From: Membranipora membranacea
Lineage: Eukaryota > Bryozoa > Gymnolaemata > Cheilostomatida > Membraniporidae
Length of the DNA stretch: 64,000 bases
Direction of reading: 5' to 3'
NCBI GenBank assembly: GCA_914767715.1
Contig: OU612070.1
Coordinates: forward strand, 7,643,501 to 7,707,500
Shown: piece after piece, positions 35,378 to 50,300 of the stretch
Position numbering within the stretch: the first letter of the stretch is position 1
Layout: every line of letters starts with the position of its first letter
Made by a program: the position numbers and the translations under genes
The notes under the pieces: model-generated
The model's database searches: none
Told to the model about the DNA's origin: nothing
The model's input: only the letters and a program-made list of their open reading frames with translations

Positions 35378-38300
35378 TCAGCCTGTTTTGTCCTTATCAA
35401 GTAGCTTCATGACAGATAACTGATGTAAAGTCTGATGTACTATAGCCTCAAATCTGGGAGTGGGAGGTAAAAGCTGATGTATCCCGTCGCACACGTCCCG
35501 TAGAGTCTCTATGAGATATTCAGCCCCTGTGCTATCTTTATCTTGTATATTTTGTAGTATTGACTGGGCGGAGGAGAGACTAGTACGTAACGTCGTACAC
35601 AGTTCATCTATCTGAGTAAAGTCGGCAGCTTCACTGGATGATGAGTCACCGACCACAGCAGCGCCGGCAGCACTGTGAGATGATTGTCTGTTTGGAATGT
35701 TTGCTTGAGAATTCTCAGATTGAGGTGTTTGTTTTAAAGTGGAACCTACAACAATATTTCATTGAAGATGAATATACATAAACCAACTATATATGAGCTA
35801 AACATGGGCGTCTGATCATCTGAGAGCATCAACAACTAGCCATCACTATAATGTATCCAGTGGTATAGGTATAAATTTATTTTGACACAACAGAATGAAG
35901 AACATGGCAGTTCAAGCTAGTAAAATTTGTAACAAAATATGATTGTTAAAATTTGTTAGTCTAATAACTCGCCACATTCCATAAAACCCTCACAGTAAAG
36001 CAAAAAAATGGATTTCTGTTTCAGTGAGATCAGAGTACATCTTAAATGCCAACAAAGTGGATCGTATCCAGCTAACCGAACAACCTTCCAATCCCTATCG
36101 TCTATCTCTACTACCCTACTATGCATCTCAATTGTTTCTATCACTCACCTGCCATCAGTTCCTCAGTACTAGTCAGACTCTCAGAAGACAAGTATTGTCT
36201 CTGAGCTCCGTTAGTCAGGTGATTGTTACTAGGCAGCCTTCTTCTCTCCGCTGACGGAGTGTCTCCAGACAGCGACTTAGTCCTCATGTTCTTCTGCAAT
36301 GCCTCCTGTAATATCAATAAGCAGTTCATAAGGCAACTAACAGCACTATAATACCCCTGTGCAACACAGAGTAAAAAGCCTATGGGAATACAAACATCGA
36401 TTTATGAATAAGAATTATAAATTTCAGTAAGTAGTGTCACCTCTTATACAGTAAAGGTGAAATAAAGTTATATCATACCATTATTCTACACTCTTAGTTT
36501 ATGGTTTAACAACATTGAGTGGGATTTCTCATAACAAGTGCATAAAAAACTGGAAATAATTCATAGACAAAACAGAATCAACCAATAAAAGTGCATTATA
36601 AAACAAACACGGACAGAACTGTGCTTTGGGACTTGACTAGGTAGTTATGACAAAACTCCAGCTCGATTGGAGGGAAAAAAACTAGGAAACTTTATATCAA
36701 ATCATACACATTGACATGGTATTATTGGTCTTACCACAGCGTATGCGAATCCTGATACTTTAGGCAACTACAACATGCAGCAGGGAAGGAAGGAATATGT
36801 GGGACCTTGTGTAACTAGTCTAACAATAAGACATGTCTCTGATCTACTACAACCCGTGTGTCTACAGCCAAGCTGGACAGGACAGTGCAGCTGTCAATCA
36901 GTGAGAATCATTCAGTGAGCCTAATTCTGAGCCCCTCTCCCCTCTCCCCAGACCCTTGCCCCCACAAGTCTGCTTATTCTCAACAGCTTGGTATAAGTGA
37001 GCTTCTATTCTTATCAACACTGAGCTTGTTAGTGCAGAGTGATCAGTGAACCACCAAGAAAACATCATCCTGCATTCAAAAGGACATGCTCATGAGTATC
37101 CCACAATGCAATATTCTTAAATCGACAATTCCGGTCAGGTCATTGGTAATTATTGAACCTGAGACGAGATGAGAACTGATATACATGTGAAGTCATTCAC
37201 TTGCATTATGGGAATGCTGTAAATGTGATCAATTTGTATCACTTGCACTGAAAAACAATGGGAGTGGGAATGATTTGGTGTTTTGTAGTACTTGAGGACT
37301 ATCATAGGGCTGACTTACCTTCCTGGCTGAGGTTGAACTAGAGGAAGAGTTGGACTGTTTATCTCGGACTGGCTCATCAGAACTCTCTCTGTCCTGTAAG
37401 GAGAGGAGAGAATTTATATTATTTTCACTACAAATTTAGTAGTATACATACAGTATAAAACAGCTTCAATGTTTTGATTTGTGCGGTTCTTGTTAGAGAC
37501 CTTGCAACACCCTGTGTATATTTAACCTGAAAAAGCCATGTTCCCAGTTAGGCCATCATACTACAGAGTGAAAGGAGCTCTGCAAAACTCAGGCTTAAAA
37601 TTGCAAGTTATGGCTACCGTTGTTGGTCTTTTGCCGAAGTTGGAGGGTTTAGTTTCAATCCATTAACTTGAGAAGCAAGTACAGAACAAGACCTAGAGAT
37701 AGTTCTTCATCGTGTCCAGTTTTCTGAAGGAATTTATTTTAAAGCAAACACATAACAGCATCTAGTTATCTAGTTAAACAGGGTCACATAATTAAGTTTG
37801 TACAGGCAGAGCGGGTTATGCTAATACTATTATTTCTTCAATCTTATTACTACTCGGCTCCTTGAAGTATGCAGATGAATGTATGTTTTATGATCAGCAG
37901 TTACATCTATAGCAAACTATCAAAGCAAACAGCAGCAGAAATTATTTAATGCAATTGCCGACATTTGGTCATGAAACAGCATGGTGTCATCGGTTAGATT
38001 CTACACAGACAACCCTATCCATAGTAAAGAGATATGGCATTCCCTTAGTATAGTCTCGAACATGAAACATATCTGCGCATATTGCAGCAAAGCTATCAGG
38101 CTGCCCTTAGTGAGTCAAATTGTATTGACTTGTAGCCCCTTCCTTTTAATGCGGGTGAAATGGTTCTAGCATGCAAAAGGAGACTAACAGATAAACATGA
38201 CGCCCAATCACCGCACAGACAGACAAAGCTGAAGAGATACCAACTACCTGCTGTAATTTAGTGAAGGCACTTTTATAATGTGACAGAGAAATCCCGTTGC

Positions 38301-41300
38301 CCTCATCAGTAGAGGAGGGTTTGTGAGCCAACGACTGGTTGGCTGTGATCTAATATTGAATGGAACAAGGAAAAGGAGATGGTGAAAGACTGTTAACAAG
38401 AAAACTTTTTAAAGGTTTTTTCAATGGATTTCCAAGACCTAAGCTTTTTACGCAGTTAGTTGGAAAAGTATGGTTGAAAGACGACCAAAGTCAAGGATTG
38501 CCAGAGAAGGACCCACTCAATCTAGGCTTATCACAGGAACTAGAGTGACTACTATAGGCTAACACAATGGTTAGACACACCAAAGTTTATATCTTTAATA
38601 CTTCGGGCATAAAAATTATCTGAGGTGAAGGTTGAAACTTTGCTGGTAGTGTCACTCAATCATCAACTTTCCATTATATAATGCCAACCATCATCACACC
38701 GTGCAAGCTAGGATTACGAAGTGACGGCAAGGCACACAAGGTGACTTTGGGTGCACAATCATGTGACAGTATATGTACTTACATGTTGTAACATCTCTAG
38801 TAGATGAGTATTAGGTGATATAGGAGTACTAGGTACAGAGCTGGCAGGAGTACTAGCAGGAGTCATCTCATCAAAATCACTCTCCATCGCTGTAAACATA
38901 CAGCACATTACTTAGAGACATGTAGATTCAAAATACAAAATTTCTATTATAGTAATAACCGAAGACTTAAAATGCTTAGGTCTTTGGTATATACCATGAT
39001 GAGGATATATATTTAAATATATATATGAATTCTGATACAAAAAAAGTTTTAATTAAACAATTTGTGGCATGAACACCTTCCACTTAGATATCTGAATATA
39101 AATTGTCATCAAGGCTAGTTTCCATTCTCAGTGAATCAGTTCAACACGGTTCACTAATAAATAAACCTCTCTCACAGAGTTGACCTTCCTCTCCTTCATT
39201 GCTCTCAAACAGTACCTTTTATTATCATGACTCCACAGAAGCTGCCAGTTAGCAGCTGCAGCAAGATTTTAATAACAAGTTACACAGGATGTCTCTGATA
39301 GTATACTGAGTAGCTTAGATTCAGATGATGTCAGATGATGTATTTAGCCAGCAAAGAGGAAGCGATGTTATTTATTATGACTTATGTAGACCAATCTGAT
39401 TAGCTATAGGTCATTGATGTACTTATTGATTGGGCGTAATTACATTATCGGTGCTAATTCTGTTCAATGATAATTATCAAAAATCACTTGCGTTTCCTGA
39501 AGCTATAATTAATCACAATACCCTGTTGGCTATACAGAGTTCAACAGCAATCCCTAATTACGAGATGCCCATCCCTTCCCTTCCCCCTATAGATGAAAAG
39601 AAGTTGCTGTACTTATTCTGCCTCAACTACGCAAGTATCTATCAGTACGAGACCTAGTGAATATCTGGATGCTTTGATTTCCAATAACTATCCACATCTT
39701 ATGAGTGGCTTTCTACAATTCTAAGTTCCAACTCCCCAGATTCTCACACATTTTTTCACCTAGAAAACCTTAAGCCTTTACATTAGGAATCCATATAACT
39801 CGTATTTTGTTGTTATGATATTATAACCATACTCATGTATGCAACTTACTGTGATGAGAAGAGAAGCCCTCAGAAGTAGATGATTTTTCGTCCTCCAGTC
39901 TGGGAGAGCGATGAGTGACCTGAAAGTCATCATCATGTAGAGGGTTATCATAGTATATCACAGCGTCTGGTGTTGGCATGTGGGAATAACTGGGCATCGG
40001 AACGTTCTACAAAATATACCATTTTATTAGTAATAACTGTATAACCGATTCCTGAAATTTAAATTAATAAGATTGAGAGCTCACAATACAGTACCTTATA
40101 GCTACAACCTTTTCTATAAACATAGACGCATTTGATTATAAACATGATCATATCTAATGATAAGTTATAACTTGGATTGAAGGAGTGTTTCAATTTCCCC
40201 CCAAAACATATTTTGACGATTTATTACTGAATTAGCATTGTATATAAAAACTCTAGGACATGGGAATGGCCTGATCTGAAAACTTGGTTCTCGGTTGAGT
40301 CTGATTAGCAACTGAACCAGATATTTAATGGGCCCTGACCAGATAGGAAATCTGGTGAGGCTACAATCTGTAATTATTATTATTATAATTTTGTTTGTGG
40401 GAAGAAAAGATCAGTCCAAGTTGCCATCAATATGCTCACATTATTGATAGAAAGACTGAGACTGGGAACTTTTCCTGAGTGACTCCGAGAAGGATCAGCT
40501 GAATTTAATATCTTCTCATCTTCATCATCATCTGTACCGTCGTCCTGATCAGGCATAACAGTCACCTGACTCTACAATCAAGTAACCAATCAATCGAATC
40601 AGTGACTCAAATCAGTAACTCAAATCAGTAACTCAAATCATCAATAAAATCATCAATAAAATCATTGACTCAAATCACCAATCTGATCAGCAATTCAAAA
40701 AAAACAATCAATCAAATCAGAGGCTCAAATCATCAAATATGTCGGTGGCTCAAATCAGTCAATCAAATCAATCAACTGAAAAAATGATCAGGTCTTGTGG
40801 TCAGTCCAGCAAATCAATGGCTTGATTATTCACCCATAAAATCGATGGGTTTCATTCAGCTGTTTGATAACATAAAAACACATGGTTTCCTAAAACCTAA
40901 AACCACCTCTTGTTTAACTGTTAATTAAGTCTCACCTGAACAGCAATTGGTATGATGTTTCCTGATGTCATGTTCATAAGCTGAGCTGAGTCTAAGAAAA
41001 GAATAAACAGAATGAATATTAACCTCATAGACAGAATATTGAAACCATATATGACCATGGAATTACATGTAAATGATCTGACCAAAGGCAGAGGTTTCTT
41101 AGGTTATCTGAAGAAACTTGGTGTGTGAAGAGATATAGCATCATATATCCAACTTTTGAAGGTTGAATATAAAATACATGGTTGCACACAAACCTTGCTG
41201 TATTCTGCTAAGTGTTTAAATAACTGAATAACTGATTAAATACTAATGAAAGTTCAAAGCGTTATATATTCTGGCGGCTAGATCTGCAGTAATTATACAA

Positions 41301-44300
41301 CCTTCACACTGAAAAGTTAGCTTATTGGGCTTGTACCTCATAACTGAGCAGGAGGACAATTATAACACTAAACATATTTTAAATCAGAAGTGCAATGAAT
41401 TTTTTTGGATTCAAAATATTGCATGACTACTGCAGAAATAGCTTCCAGACTTTTTATTGCTTTACTCTTTGGGTAGTCCCTGAGTATTTTTTAATAAACT
41501 ATTAATTTATTACATAACATGTTCAATGATTCTGAATCAAGCATCTACTCACCAGGAGACATATGCATCTGACCATTTTTTAGTGATGTCATAACAGGTG
41601 TGGCTCTGTCTGTATCCCAACCTTTACGCCCATTCTGAGGGAGAAAGTTTTATAAGATTAATACAAAAACATATATCGTGTTTTATTTTTGTTCACATCC
41701 TGAAGTTTATGAAATTGAGGAACACAATTTTTCACAAATATGGTGTTTGAGTTTTTTTGAACTCCCTTTATCACAGACATTTTAAATACATGATAGCCAT
41801 GTCACCATGTACTATTTTGTGCGGTAAAAATAAAGCGGATATCAATCAATCAAAACTCAACAATACGGGCAGGGCGAAGATGGTGAATTATCTCTAAAGT
41901 CCAATCATCAATTAACAACTCAATTTATATCGCATGAATCGAGCTAACTTACCTGCAGACTATCTTTGGCCCATGAGGGAAGCTGGTGATTACTGGTCTG
42001 TTTGACGACAAATGTCTTCTCATCAAAGTCGTCGTGATTATCGAGGGATGAGCCGGAGGTCATAGAGGAAGGGGTGGACGACTTAGTATGGTGAGGAGTC
42101 ACTAGAGTAACGTCAGGTCGAGGCTGTGTTATCAACTCGCTGTTAGCTCTGTAACATAGAACAATCCAACACTGATACATAACACTCACACGCCTATACA
42201 GTGTAACATAGAACAATCAAACACTAACACAGCGCAACACAGAACCGTCAAACACAAACACAGCGTAACACAGAACCGTCAAACACTAATACAGTGTAAG
42301 ACAGTAGAGTAGTTTGTAGGCTCAAGTGATAGCTGCAACTAAGAACGCAAAGAGAACACTTGAATCAAGTATGATCCAATTTACTCTTATTTGGAGTTAG
42401 AGCAAGCGGCTCACCCATAGAATGTGTACAATCGGAATATAGGCAAATTGGATCAAACTTGATCTAGTAAACATTGATGCTGAGCACTTAACAAAAAGTG
42501 ATTAATCAAACTCATTGACGCAGCCAACAAAGGTTTCAGCTCCTTTTTTGCATCACTAGAACTCCTCTATCAAACACACATGATACAAAGTACTCGTCAG
42601 TACAGCACAGATCAGGCAGCTTACCTTTTCAGTGATGAGTTAAACATTCTGTCAATAAGTCTGTCATCAAGTCTCCATAAGAATATACAGCTGTAACACA
42701 AACAGTATAATATACATATAGTACATACAGTGTAGACATCGATGGTGTACAGAAAAGAACAAGTATTTGACAATAATATCAACATTAGGATGCATGAACC
42801 AATTCGACGAAGCACTTACAAATTGAGAGTTGCCTCATCTACATACAACCTCCTTTTTGAAAAAACACGCACCTGTATTAGTCCTCGGGACAGTCAACTA
42901 ATATCAGGATGAAACCTGACAAATATCACCATTATGATGTTTAAGAGCTACATGAGGTGATACTTACCCATCAGCTGATGTGGATATGAGATGAGTACAA
43001 TCATTGGTAAATCTGAGCCCTGTAATATTCTCTGAATGTCCGACTAGAGTAGCTACGATCTCTCCGCTGTAGAAGTCTATGATAGCTATTGATTTATCAG
43101 AAGAGCTCACTGCGATCAGAGTACCTGTACTGTCTATTGTCATAGTACTAAGAGAACCGTCCTCCCCAGCTGAGCCTTTATAACTACGCTTCAACTTTCC
43201 TGTCTGCACATTGTATAGTCTGTAATATTTATATTATTATAGTTATATATATCATATATTTATATATTCGCATAGCATGATGTGGATACAGTTTTTACAG
43301 TTAGTAATGTGAGCATGGGGTTCAAAATCCAAAACAGTTCATTCTACCAACAGTCTACAATATCAGTATAAATTCACAATACAACTGAGCAAAATGCATT
43401 AAAATTAAAATAACAGTAGGTTTTGCTCCCGAGTATTGAGGTCCTCAAGTACCTAAATACTAGAGTTGTCCATGAGAGGAATTCTTCCGTATTCATAGAC
43501 TATATAGTGACAATACATGTATATGTAGTATGCACATATAAATATATACATGTACATATATTATATACTTCTATATGTACATATATATGTATTAGTTGAT
43601 GGCACAATGCGACTGACCTAATCATCCTGTCATAGCAGGCAGTAGCGATGTATTTCTGATTAGGTTCTAGTACCATATCACTGGGTGTCGCTTTCGTTAC
43701 GACATTCTGTAGCAGGTGGAAACAGACTTCCTCCTGATCAGGTGGATTCACTCGGAATAACAATGACTGTAATGTAAAAGAAAATATACAGATGATGATA
43801 TCCATGTTTGAAATAGAATGGGCAGGCCATTTGCACTTTATATTAGACTCTGCTAACCGCTAGTTCTGGTATATAGACAAGCAATTCCTAAAACAACATA
43901 ACATCAACCACGAAAACATGTAATAAATCAATAACTACATGTCAAAGAGAGTTTATTGCAATGCACATATTAGTTTAGTTTTCCAATAGATGCGATCGAT
44001 CATACTTTATAAACTTTAGCCTGATCTGGCAGGCTGAGGTACCATTGTTGTGATTGTGTTGGCATGTTCAGCAGGTATGTTCATTTCATGTGATCATTCC
44101 CACCGAAGTTAGAGTGTTAAACAATCAAATGAAGAAAGTTTCCATATATTCCAGAACAAGAGTCCGACTTTTGTTATCTAGATAAAGTTGGATATCTTTT
44201 GCAAGCATCCGGAATTAAGCCCTATTACTGTTGACATAAATCCTTTACTTATCCTTTTATGTTTATGCCTATTACTGATAAATATCAGGCGGGACGCAAT

Positions 44301-47300
44301 TCCAAATGCAGGCAAACGGCTAAAACTTGATCTAATCGTATATTATCATACCTTATCACTGGATATACTGATCATGAGCATACTGTCAAGCATATTGACG
44401 AGTTTGACAGAGAGGATACTGGATGAGTGATCACTGAGCGTTGTGACGTGAGCGTACTCCTGTGTCACATCAAACACATGGATTAGTCTGTCTCTAGAAG
44501 CTGATACTAAATATTTCTCGGCTGCAACATAAACCATAGGTGGAGATAACTACACAAGAAATGAGTTTCAACATAGGCAATGATTGGCTGGTGGATGTGA
44601 GAGAGTCACAATTCCATGTCGGTGGTACTTTCCTGAAAGTACCTATTGATAAAGTAATTCAGTTTCAGTTTCACTACATCTCAATAACTACTTTCATTCG
44701 CTTGGCATTGGCTCTCTTACCGACCCACCAGACAATCAGTTCAGGGCCACCACATTGGCTGTTGTCAACAAGTTTGCAAATAAATGCTGCCAATATTCAT
44801 CAGGAATATCTCCCTCATGAACGAATCAATTTTGAGTGGAGTTGAATTACTTTTTTTTTAACAATAATACCATATAATTTACGTTCAAATATCAAGCACA
44901 AATCATTCAAAGGTCTTTTTCAGATTACCTTTTTTTCCATCTTGATAGAATATTTTTCCATCTTCTTGATGGCTTATTTTGAAAAAATTCTTATCAAATG
45001 AAAGTGAATGGATCTGTGATCTCTTTAATAAACCTTGCAAATATTACTGAGGTACCGGAGACCTATTGTCAGATTTCATGAATGGCAAAGCATATCCGTG
45101 CATACAGCTACTGCTTCCAAAATGGACTTCCATACTCAAGAAAATAATCCTCACCTTTGCTCTCAGAGTCTGAGTACTGTAGACAGAGCACACCGGCATC
45201 ATGAGCCTCGATGACTTGTGTCTGACTCATGCTGCACAGATCATGTATTCTGATATTGCCGACGAGATCCCCCGAGGCGAGGTGTCTGCCGTCCGGAGAT
45301 GTAGTGATACACTTCACACCGTTACGTGACTCGTATATATCAGCTTTGTCAGAGTTATACTCCTGCTCACAGAGAGAGCCCAGACTCGGATCTGTATACA
45401 GAATCCTTAATAACTCCTGTCAGATTTGAAAACGGTTATTGTATGTATATACATGAATATGACTTTGGCAATAATCCGCTAGAGGAAATACATGTATATG
45501 TCTATGTGTCTAAATGTCTATGTACCTATATATCTAGGAGTCTATGTATAATTATTATATTATAATTATAAGAACATATCTATGACATTGATAAGACATG
45601 AGCAATAGCACAATAATCCGCTAAAGGGAATAGAGTAACCAATCAAAGCCCTGTTATGTCAGCTAAAATTTTATGTAAAAGGTTTTGAAGATTTATTTTG
45701 CTTATTTCATATTTTATTTTCACATATTGGTTGTTACTGAGTCAGCTCAACTTACATGATTAAAGGACGGTTTCTTCTGATTTAGTTCAGTAAAACACGA
45801 AGGGTTCATGTTCCATAATCGTATGGTATCGTCACTAGAACATGTGATAAACGTGTCCTCGGGCAAGACGTTCCGCGACGGCAAAACCTTAAAAAAATGC
45901 AAATCTTATATTTATAACTCCGATTTATGGGGGAATGGTATTGGTGAGCCATGTGTTCTCTTACCGATTATTATACAAGGGAAGGCAACTCCAAGCTGGT
46001 ACACCTCAAAAGATAATGAATCAACAAGTCTATTGGTACGATGGTCAGTGCATCAAATCTCTTAGAAAACAGTTGATGTCAAGGTGTAAAGCGATTAAAG
46101 ACTCACAGAGGATTTCCTTCCCATTCATGATCTTGGACAGAATTCAAGGAACATGGCTAGATATAATTATGTAGTGAGCAGGTAAAATAAGCTGGTCTTG
46201 ATAGATGTACTTTGACGGGATTTAGTTTGTCAATTTGTGCAGATGACACCCAAGGAGACAGTTGACCATCCTGACATTAATCTCTCACCTTATGACTTAA
46301 TATACAGTATATACAGGATATACAGTTTATAGAGTATATAATGTAGCCTAGTGCAAGGCTTCTTTTTTAGTAGTCTTGTGATAAGGCTATATATACACTA
46401 TACACAGTATAAACTGTATATGCAGTATATCGAATCTAAGGTTATAATAAATCTCAGACCTAAGACAGGTGATATACTCACATCGACACTCCAGACACAG
46501 CTGCTATGATATAGAGAAGCTGATACTCTTCCTATCTGAGGTAGTCGTGATATATCCCATACATATATAGAGTGATCACTGTATGTGGCTGTAACCGTCA
46601 TATCATGCTCATTCAATACTAACCCTAGTGTGTCCGGGTATCGGTACCCATCCCCGCTGCATTCACTGTACATAGAAAGAGGACCAGAGGTTACAGATAG
46701 GGTCAGCAGGATCAACTCATATTCTGATAGCATCTCACATCAGTTAGATAGGACTGGGACTCGGAGGTTTGATCTATTCTGATCAAATTTAGTTCTTATT
46801 AGCAGTCATGTAAGCTATAACTGATATTAATTTGCATCAATCAGAATCATTGCAGCACTTAGGCTCATTCAAACACTCTATCTATGACTGTCTATATGAC
46901 TCTATCATGGGGATTAACAGAAGCAGGTTTAAAGATAATGCTAAGTATTTATATGTTCAAGATAAATGAATTTGAGATGTTTTCTAATTTACTCACGCTG
47001 CTATAGAGTTCGTGACGACATCTATACCGAGCGGATGTGGTTGGTGCAGAGTTTGTATGTATTGTAGGTTTGTAGCGTCAAATACTCTGATGATGCCGTT
47101 AGCACAGCCAACTATCAACAATGACTCACTGGCCTTCAGACAATACGCTCGTATAGTCTGAAAAAATAGTAAATACACATACAGAAAACTATTAAATCCG
47201 TCTGAATAACAAAGTTTGCTTAGCTGAGTCCCTAAATTTAAATTTTGACTCTAGTACCCACTAAACATAATGTATATTTAAAGTATGTAGCCAGCTACAC

Positions 47301-50300
47301 TAAATAAAATTGGAGTATAACTACGATAACAGTAGAGCAACATATATATTTCTGTCAATCTATGTTCACAGACCCATAACTTTGGATCCTCTACCACACA
47401 AATGGCTGGGATTGTGACAACAATGAAACAGAACCGGGGATGCAGGTTAGCTTTCAAATATTCAGAAAGGAGGATTCGCAATAGGTATCAAGCATTTAAA
47501 TATAGTCACACAAAATCAAAATCTACAAACAAGACATGCACAAACAGTCTTTACCTGCTCAGTATTGGAATTCTCCTTTCTCTGCATCAGTCACATATGG
47601 GTAATTAACTCAATTCGGTGTCTGTCTGTTTCTGACCAGTGTGAAAATGTTGCTTGAGATTGTGCAAAACATGGCTAGTGGCAGTCGACTAACTTATTGT
47701 TAATTTGTGGTTGTCAGTGTCGGTGGAAAAAGTGCATTGAGATAATGAATGAGTCTATCAGATGTCTACATAACATGAGGTAACATAAATCCTAACCTTT
47801 AATTCTACGGTAGCTGCGATCTGTCTGTCTATCAGATGACATAGTATACCTTTCTGTGATATTACATATACACTGTCAGACTGAGGACCTCTCCCACAGG
47901 CTACGTCTACAAACACGCTCGTCTTCTCCTCTCCGAGTAAGCCGTTACGTCCGAGCAGAGGAACTGTCTCGTTACGATTCTGTATTGTCGTCTGTGTAAG
48001 GTTAGAATTAGAATTAAGGCTTAGCAATACAGATTGTCGGGAGTTGTCACAAATGAGAGAGATACTAAACCTGCCATACACCTTAACCAGAAAAATGATA
48101 AATTGCTAGCTTTTGTTGCATTATAAAATTGTTATAACATGAAAAGGAACTACCAATGGGATTTTGTGGCAGTCATTATGAAACAATCACAATCACGAAA
48201 AGATTCAATTCGGTGAGACTTGAGTTTGTAACTAAGAAGCTATAATGCAGTTTCAGTGTAAAGAGCATAGGTTGCATGGTAAATACTACCAACTATCCAA
48301 AGAGTGAGTTTAGAGCAATTTTAGACACTCATTGTAGATTGTATCATTCCACAGGACACGATTAAAGGATGCTCATACCTTTCGTTTAGATTCATCAAGA
48401 AACCAGTACTTGACATGTCTGACTCCAATAGTTATGAATGTAGTTCCGTCACTAGTGAAGGCTAATCCATTCACCTGTAAAAGATTGTAAAGTATCTCTA
48501 TGTTTTAGTTCTCATGGAGGTAGCTCAATTAGGAGCTGCCCTCTATATGAACTAAAACCTCAGAGAGGGGACAACCCAATTATTGTGTTCAATAATAATA
48601 ATATTTTGTCTCCCATCCAAACAGTGTTGTATTTGGTGCACACATAACTGCCGGTATGGCTAAACCAAGCCTGTCTTGACAAGGTTTGTTGATGGGAGGA
48701 GAGGAATATCAACAAAAATTGTCAAGACATGCTCTGATAAACCTTAAAATACAAATATTTATTTATTCATGTGTCTAAAGTTTTGTCTTTTGATCAGCTA
48801 AACTAACCTTGTTAGAGATTTTATTGGATGCCACTTTGGTTCCTTGCCTCCAGTTCCACACATTTGTGACCATGTCATGTTGAGTTCCGATAGACACCAG
48901 ATATTTGTTATTAGGTGAGAAGGCCACACACGTAACTCCGAACTTGTGTCCTGAGAACTGACTAATCTGTAGTCTCGAGCTAACCTCATACACTCTCACA
49001 GCGGGGGCGTGTCCGCTCTGTAACAACAACAACAAAACAGGTCCAGATTTCCAACCTCAAGGTCAAAGATGCTCAACCATCATGAGGAGAGTTTCTAGCA
49101 TTATTCTATGAAGTGATGCGCCACTCTGATTCCGTTTATAGCACTAGCGCACCTTTACCATCGCAAAGGGATAACCATGTTACCAAAGGCACCACAGGTC
49201 AGGTAGATTGGTACATGTGCAATTTGATACAAGGTATGAAACGGGTCACTTTCCATAACTTATAGAACCTGCCTTCCCGAACATAAACCCTGAATTGCAT
49301 TTCTAGCTCATAACTGAACAAAATTCAAGCAGGGGAGACGACTTTGTTTGCAGTGGATGTCGAGCACTACTCTCAACCTATAACATTCAGTGCTGGATTC
49401 GGTGTAGACAGGACATGATGCTGGCCTTCCTTCATCATCAGTAATTTGCATGACATTATCAGAACTAAATCTTTATCACCTGCAGGGGAAACTTAGTATG
49501 AATATCTCTAATTAATAGGTAGACTTAATTTGAATATGTGAATTGATACTGTACAATGTTATGTAGCTCTCAGACTAGAAACTTTGTTAGAATATCATTT
49601 TTTTATGGTGATAAAGCTGTTTGAGAAAATTTAAAAGTTATTCAATCATTGAGAAGAATCAGTTTGAAAGTGAAATTGCGCTGCCGTCCATCAACAAAGC
49701 ATAATCTTATATAATTAGAACACTCATATCAACCTTTTTTTAAAACTCAATTTACATGATCCAACATAAGAAGGAAGAGCTTTATGGTAACCATGTCAAA
49801 CTTAAAAGTGACCAAGCAGGAGTGAACTAAAAACTTTTGCTTCCAAAACCCAAATTTAAATAAAGAAACTCAATGTTCGGATGTAACTGATGATGCTAAT
49901 GATGATTCGTTTTATTTCAAGCAAGGGCTTCACCAAAGGTGGTGTACCCTCAATCTTAACAGAAAGTTAATTACTTCATCTGCTATAAATGAGATTTGCA
50001 TGTAACATCTGACACAATAATTCAGAATCTAGCCAATGCCCATTCATCAGTATGAGTGATCGAATGACTGTGTGCTAGGATCATGTGGTTTCCGCTCTCC
50101 ACATAGAGGGTATAGTTTCAAAGCACACCACCAAAAGATCCCATCATACAAACATTTGAGCACCTAATGATTTGAACTGAAAACATCTACATGCAAAGTA
50201 ATGAAAGTACCAAACTTCACAATGAATAAGTTACCAGAGAATTTTTCTGTAAATTCAGAAAAAAAAGCTAGATTTCAGCCAAATGAGTAGAGAGACCTCA

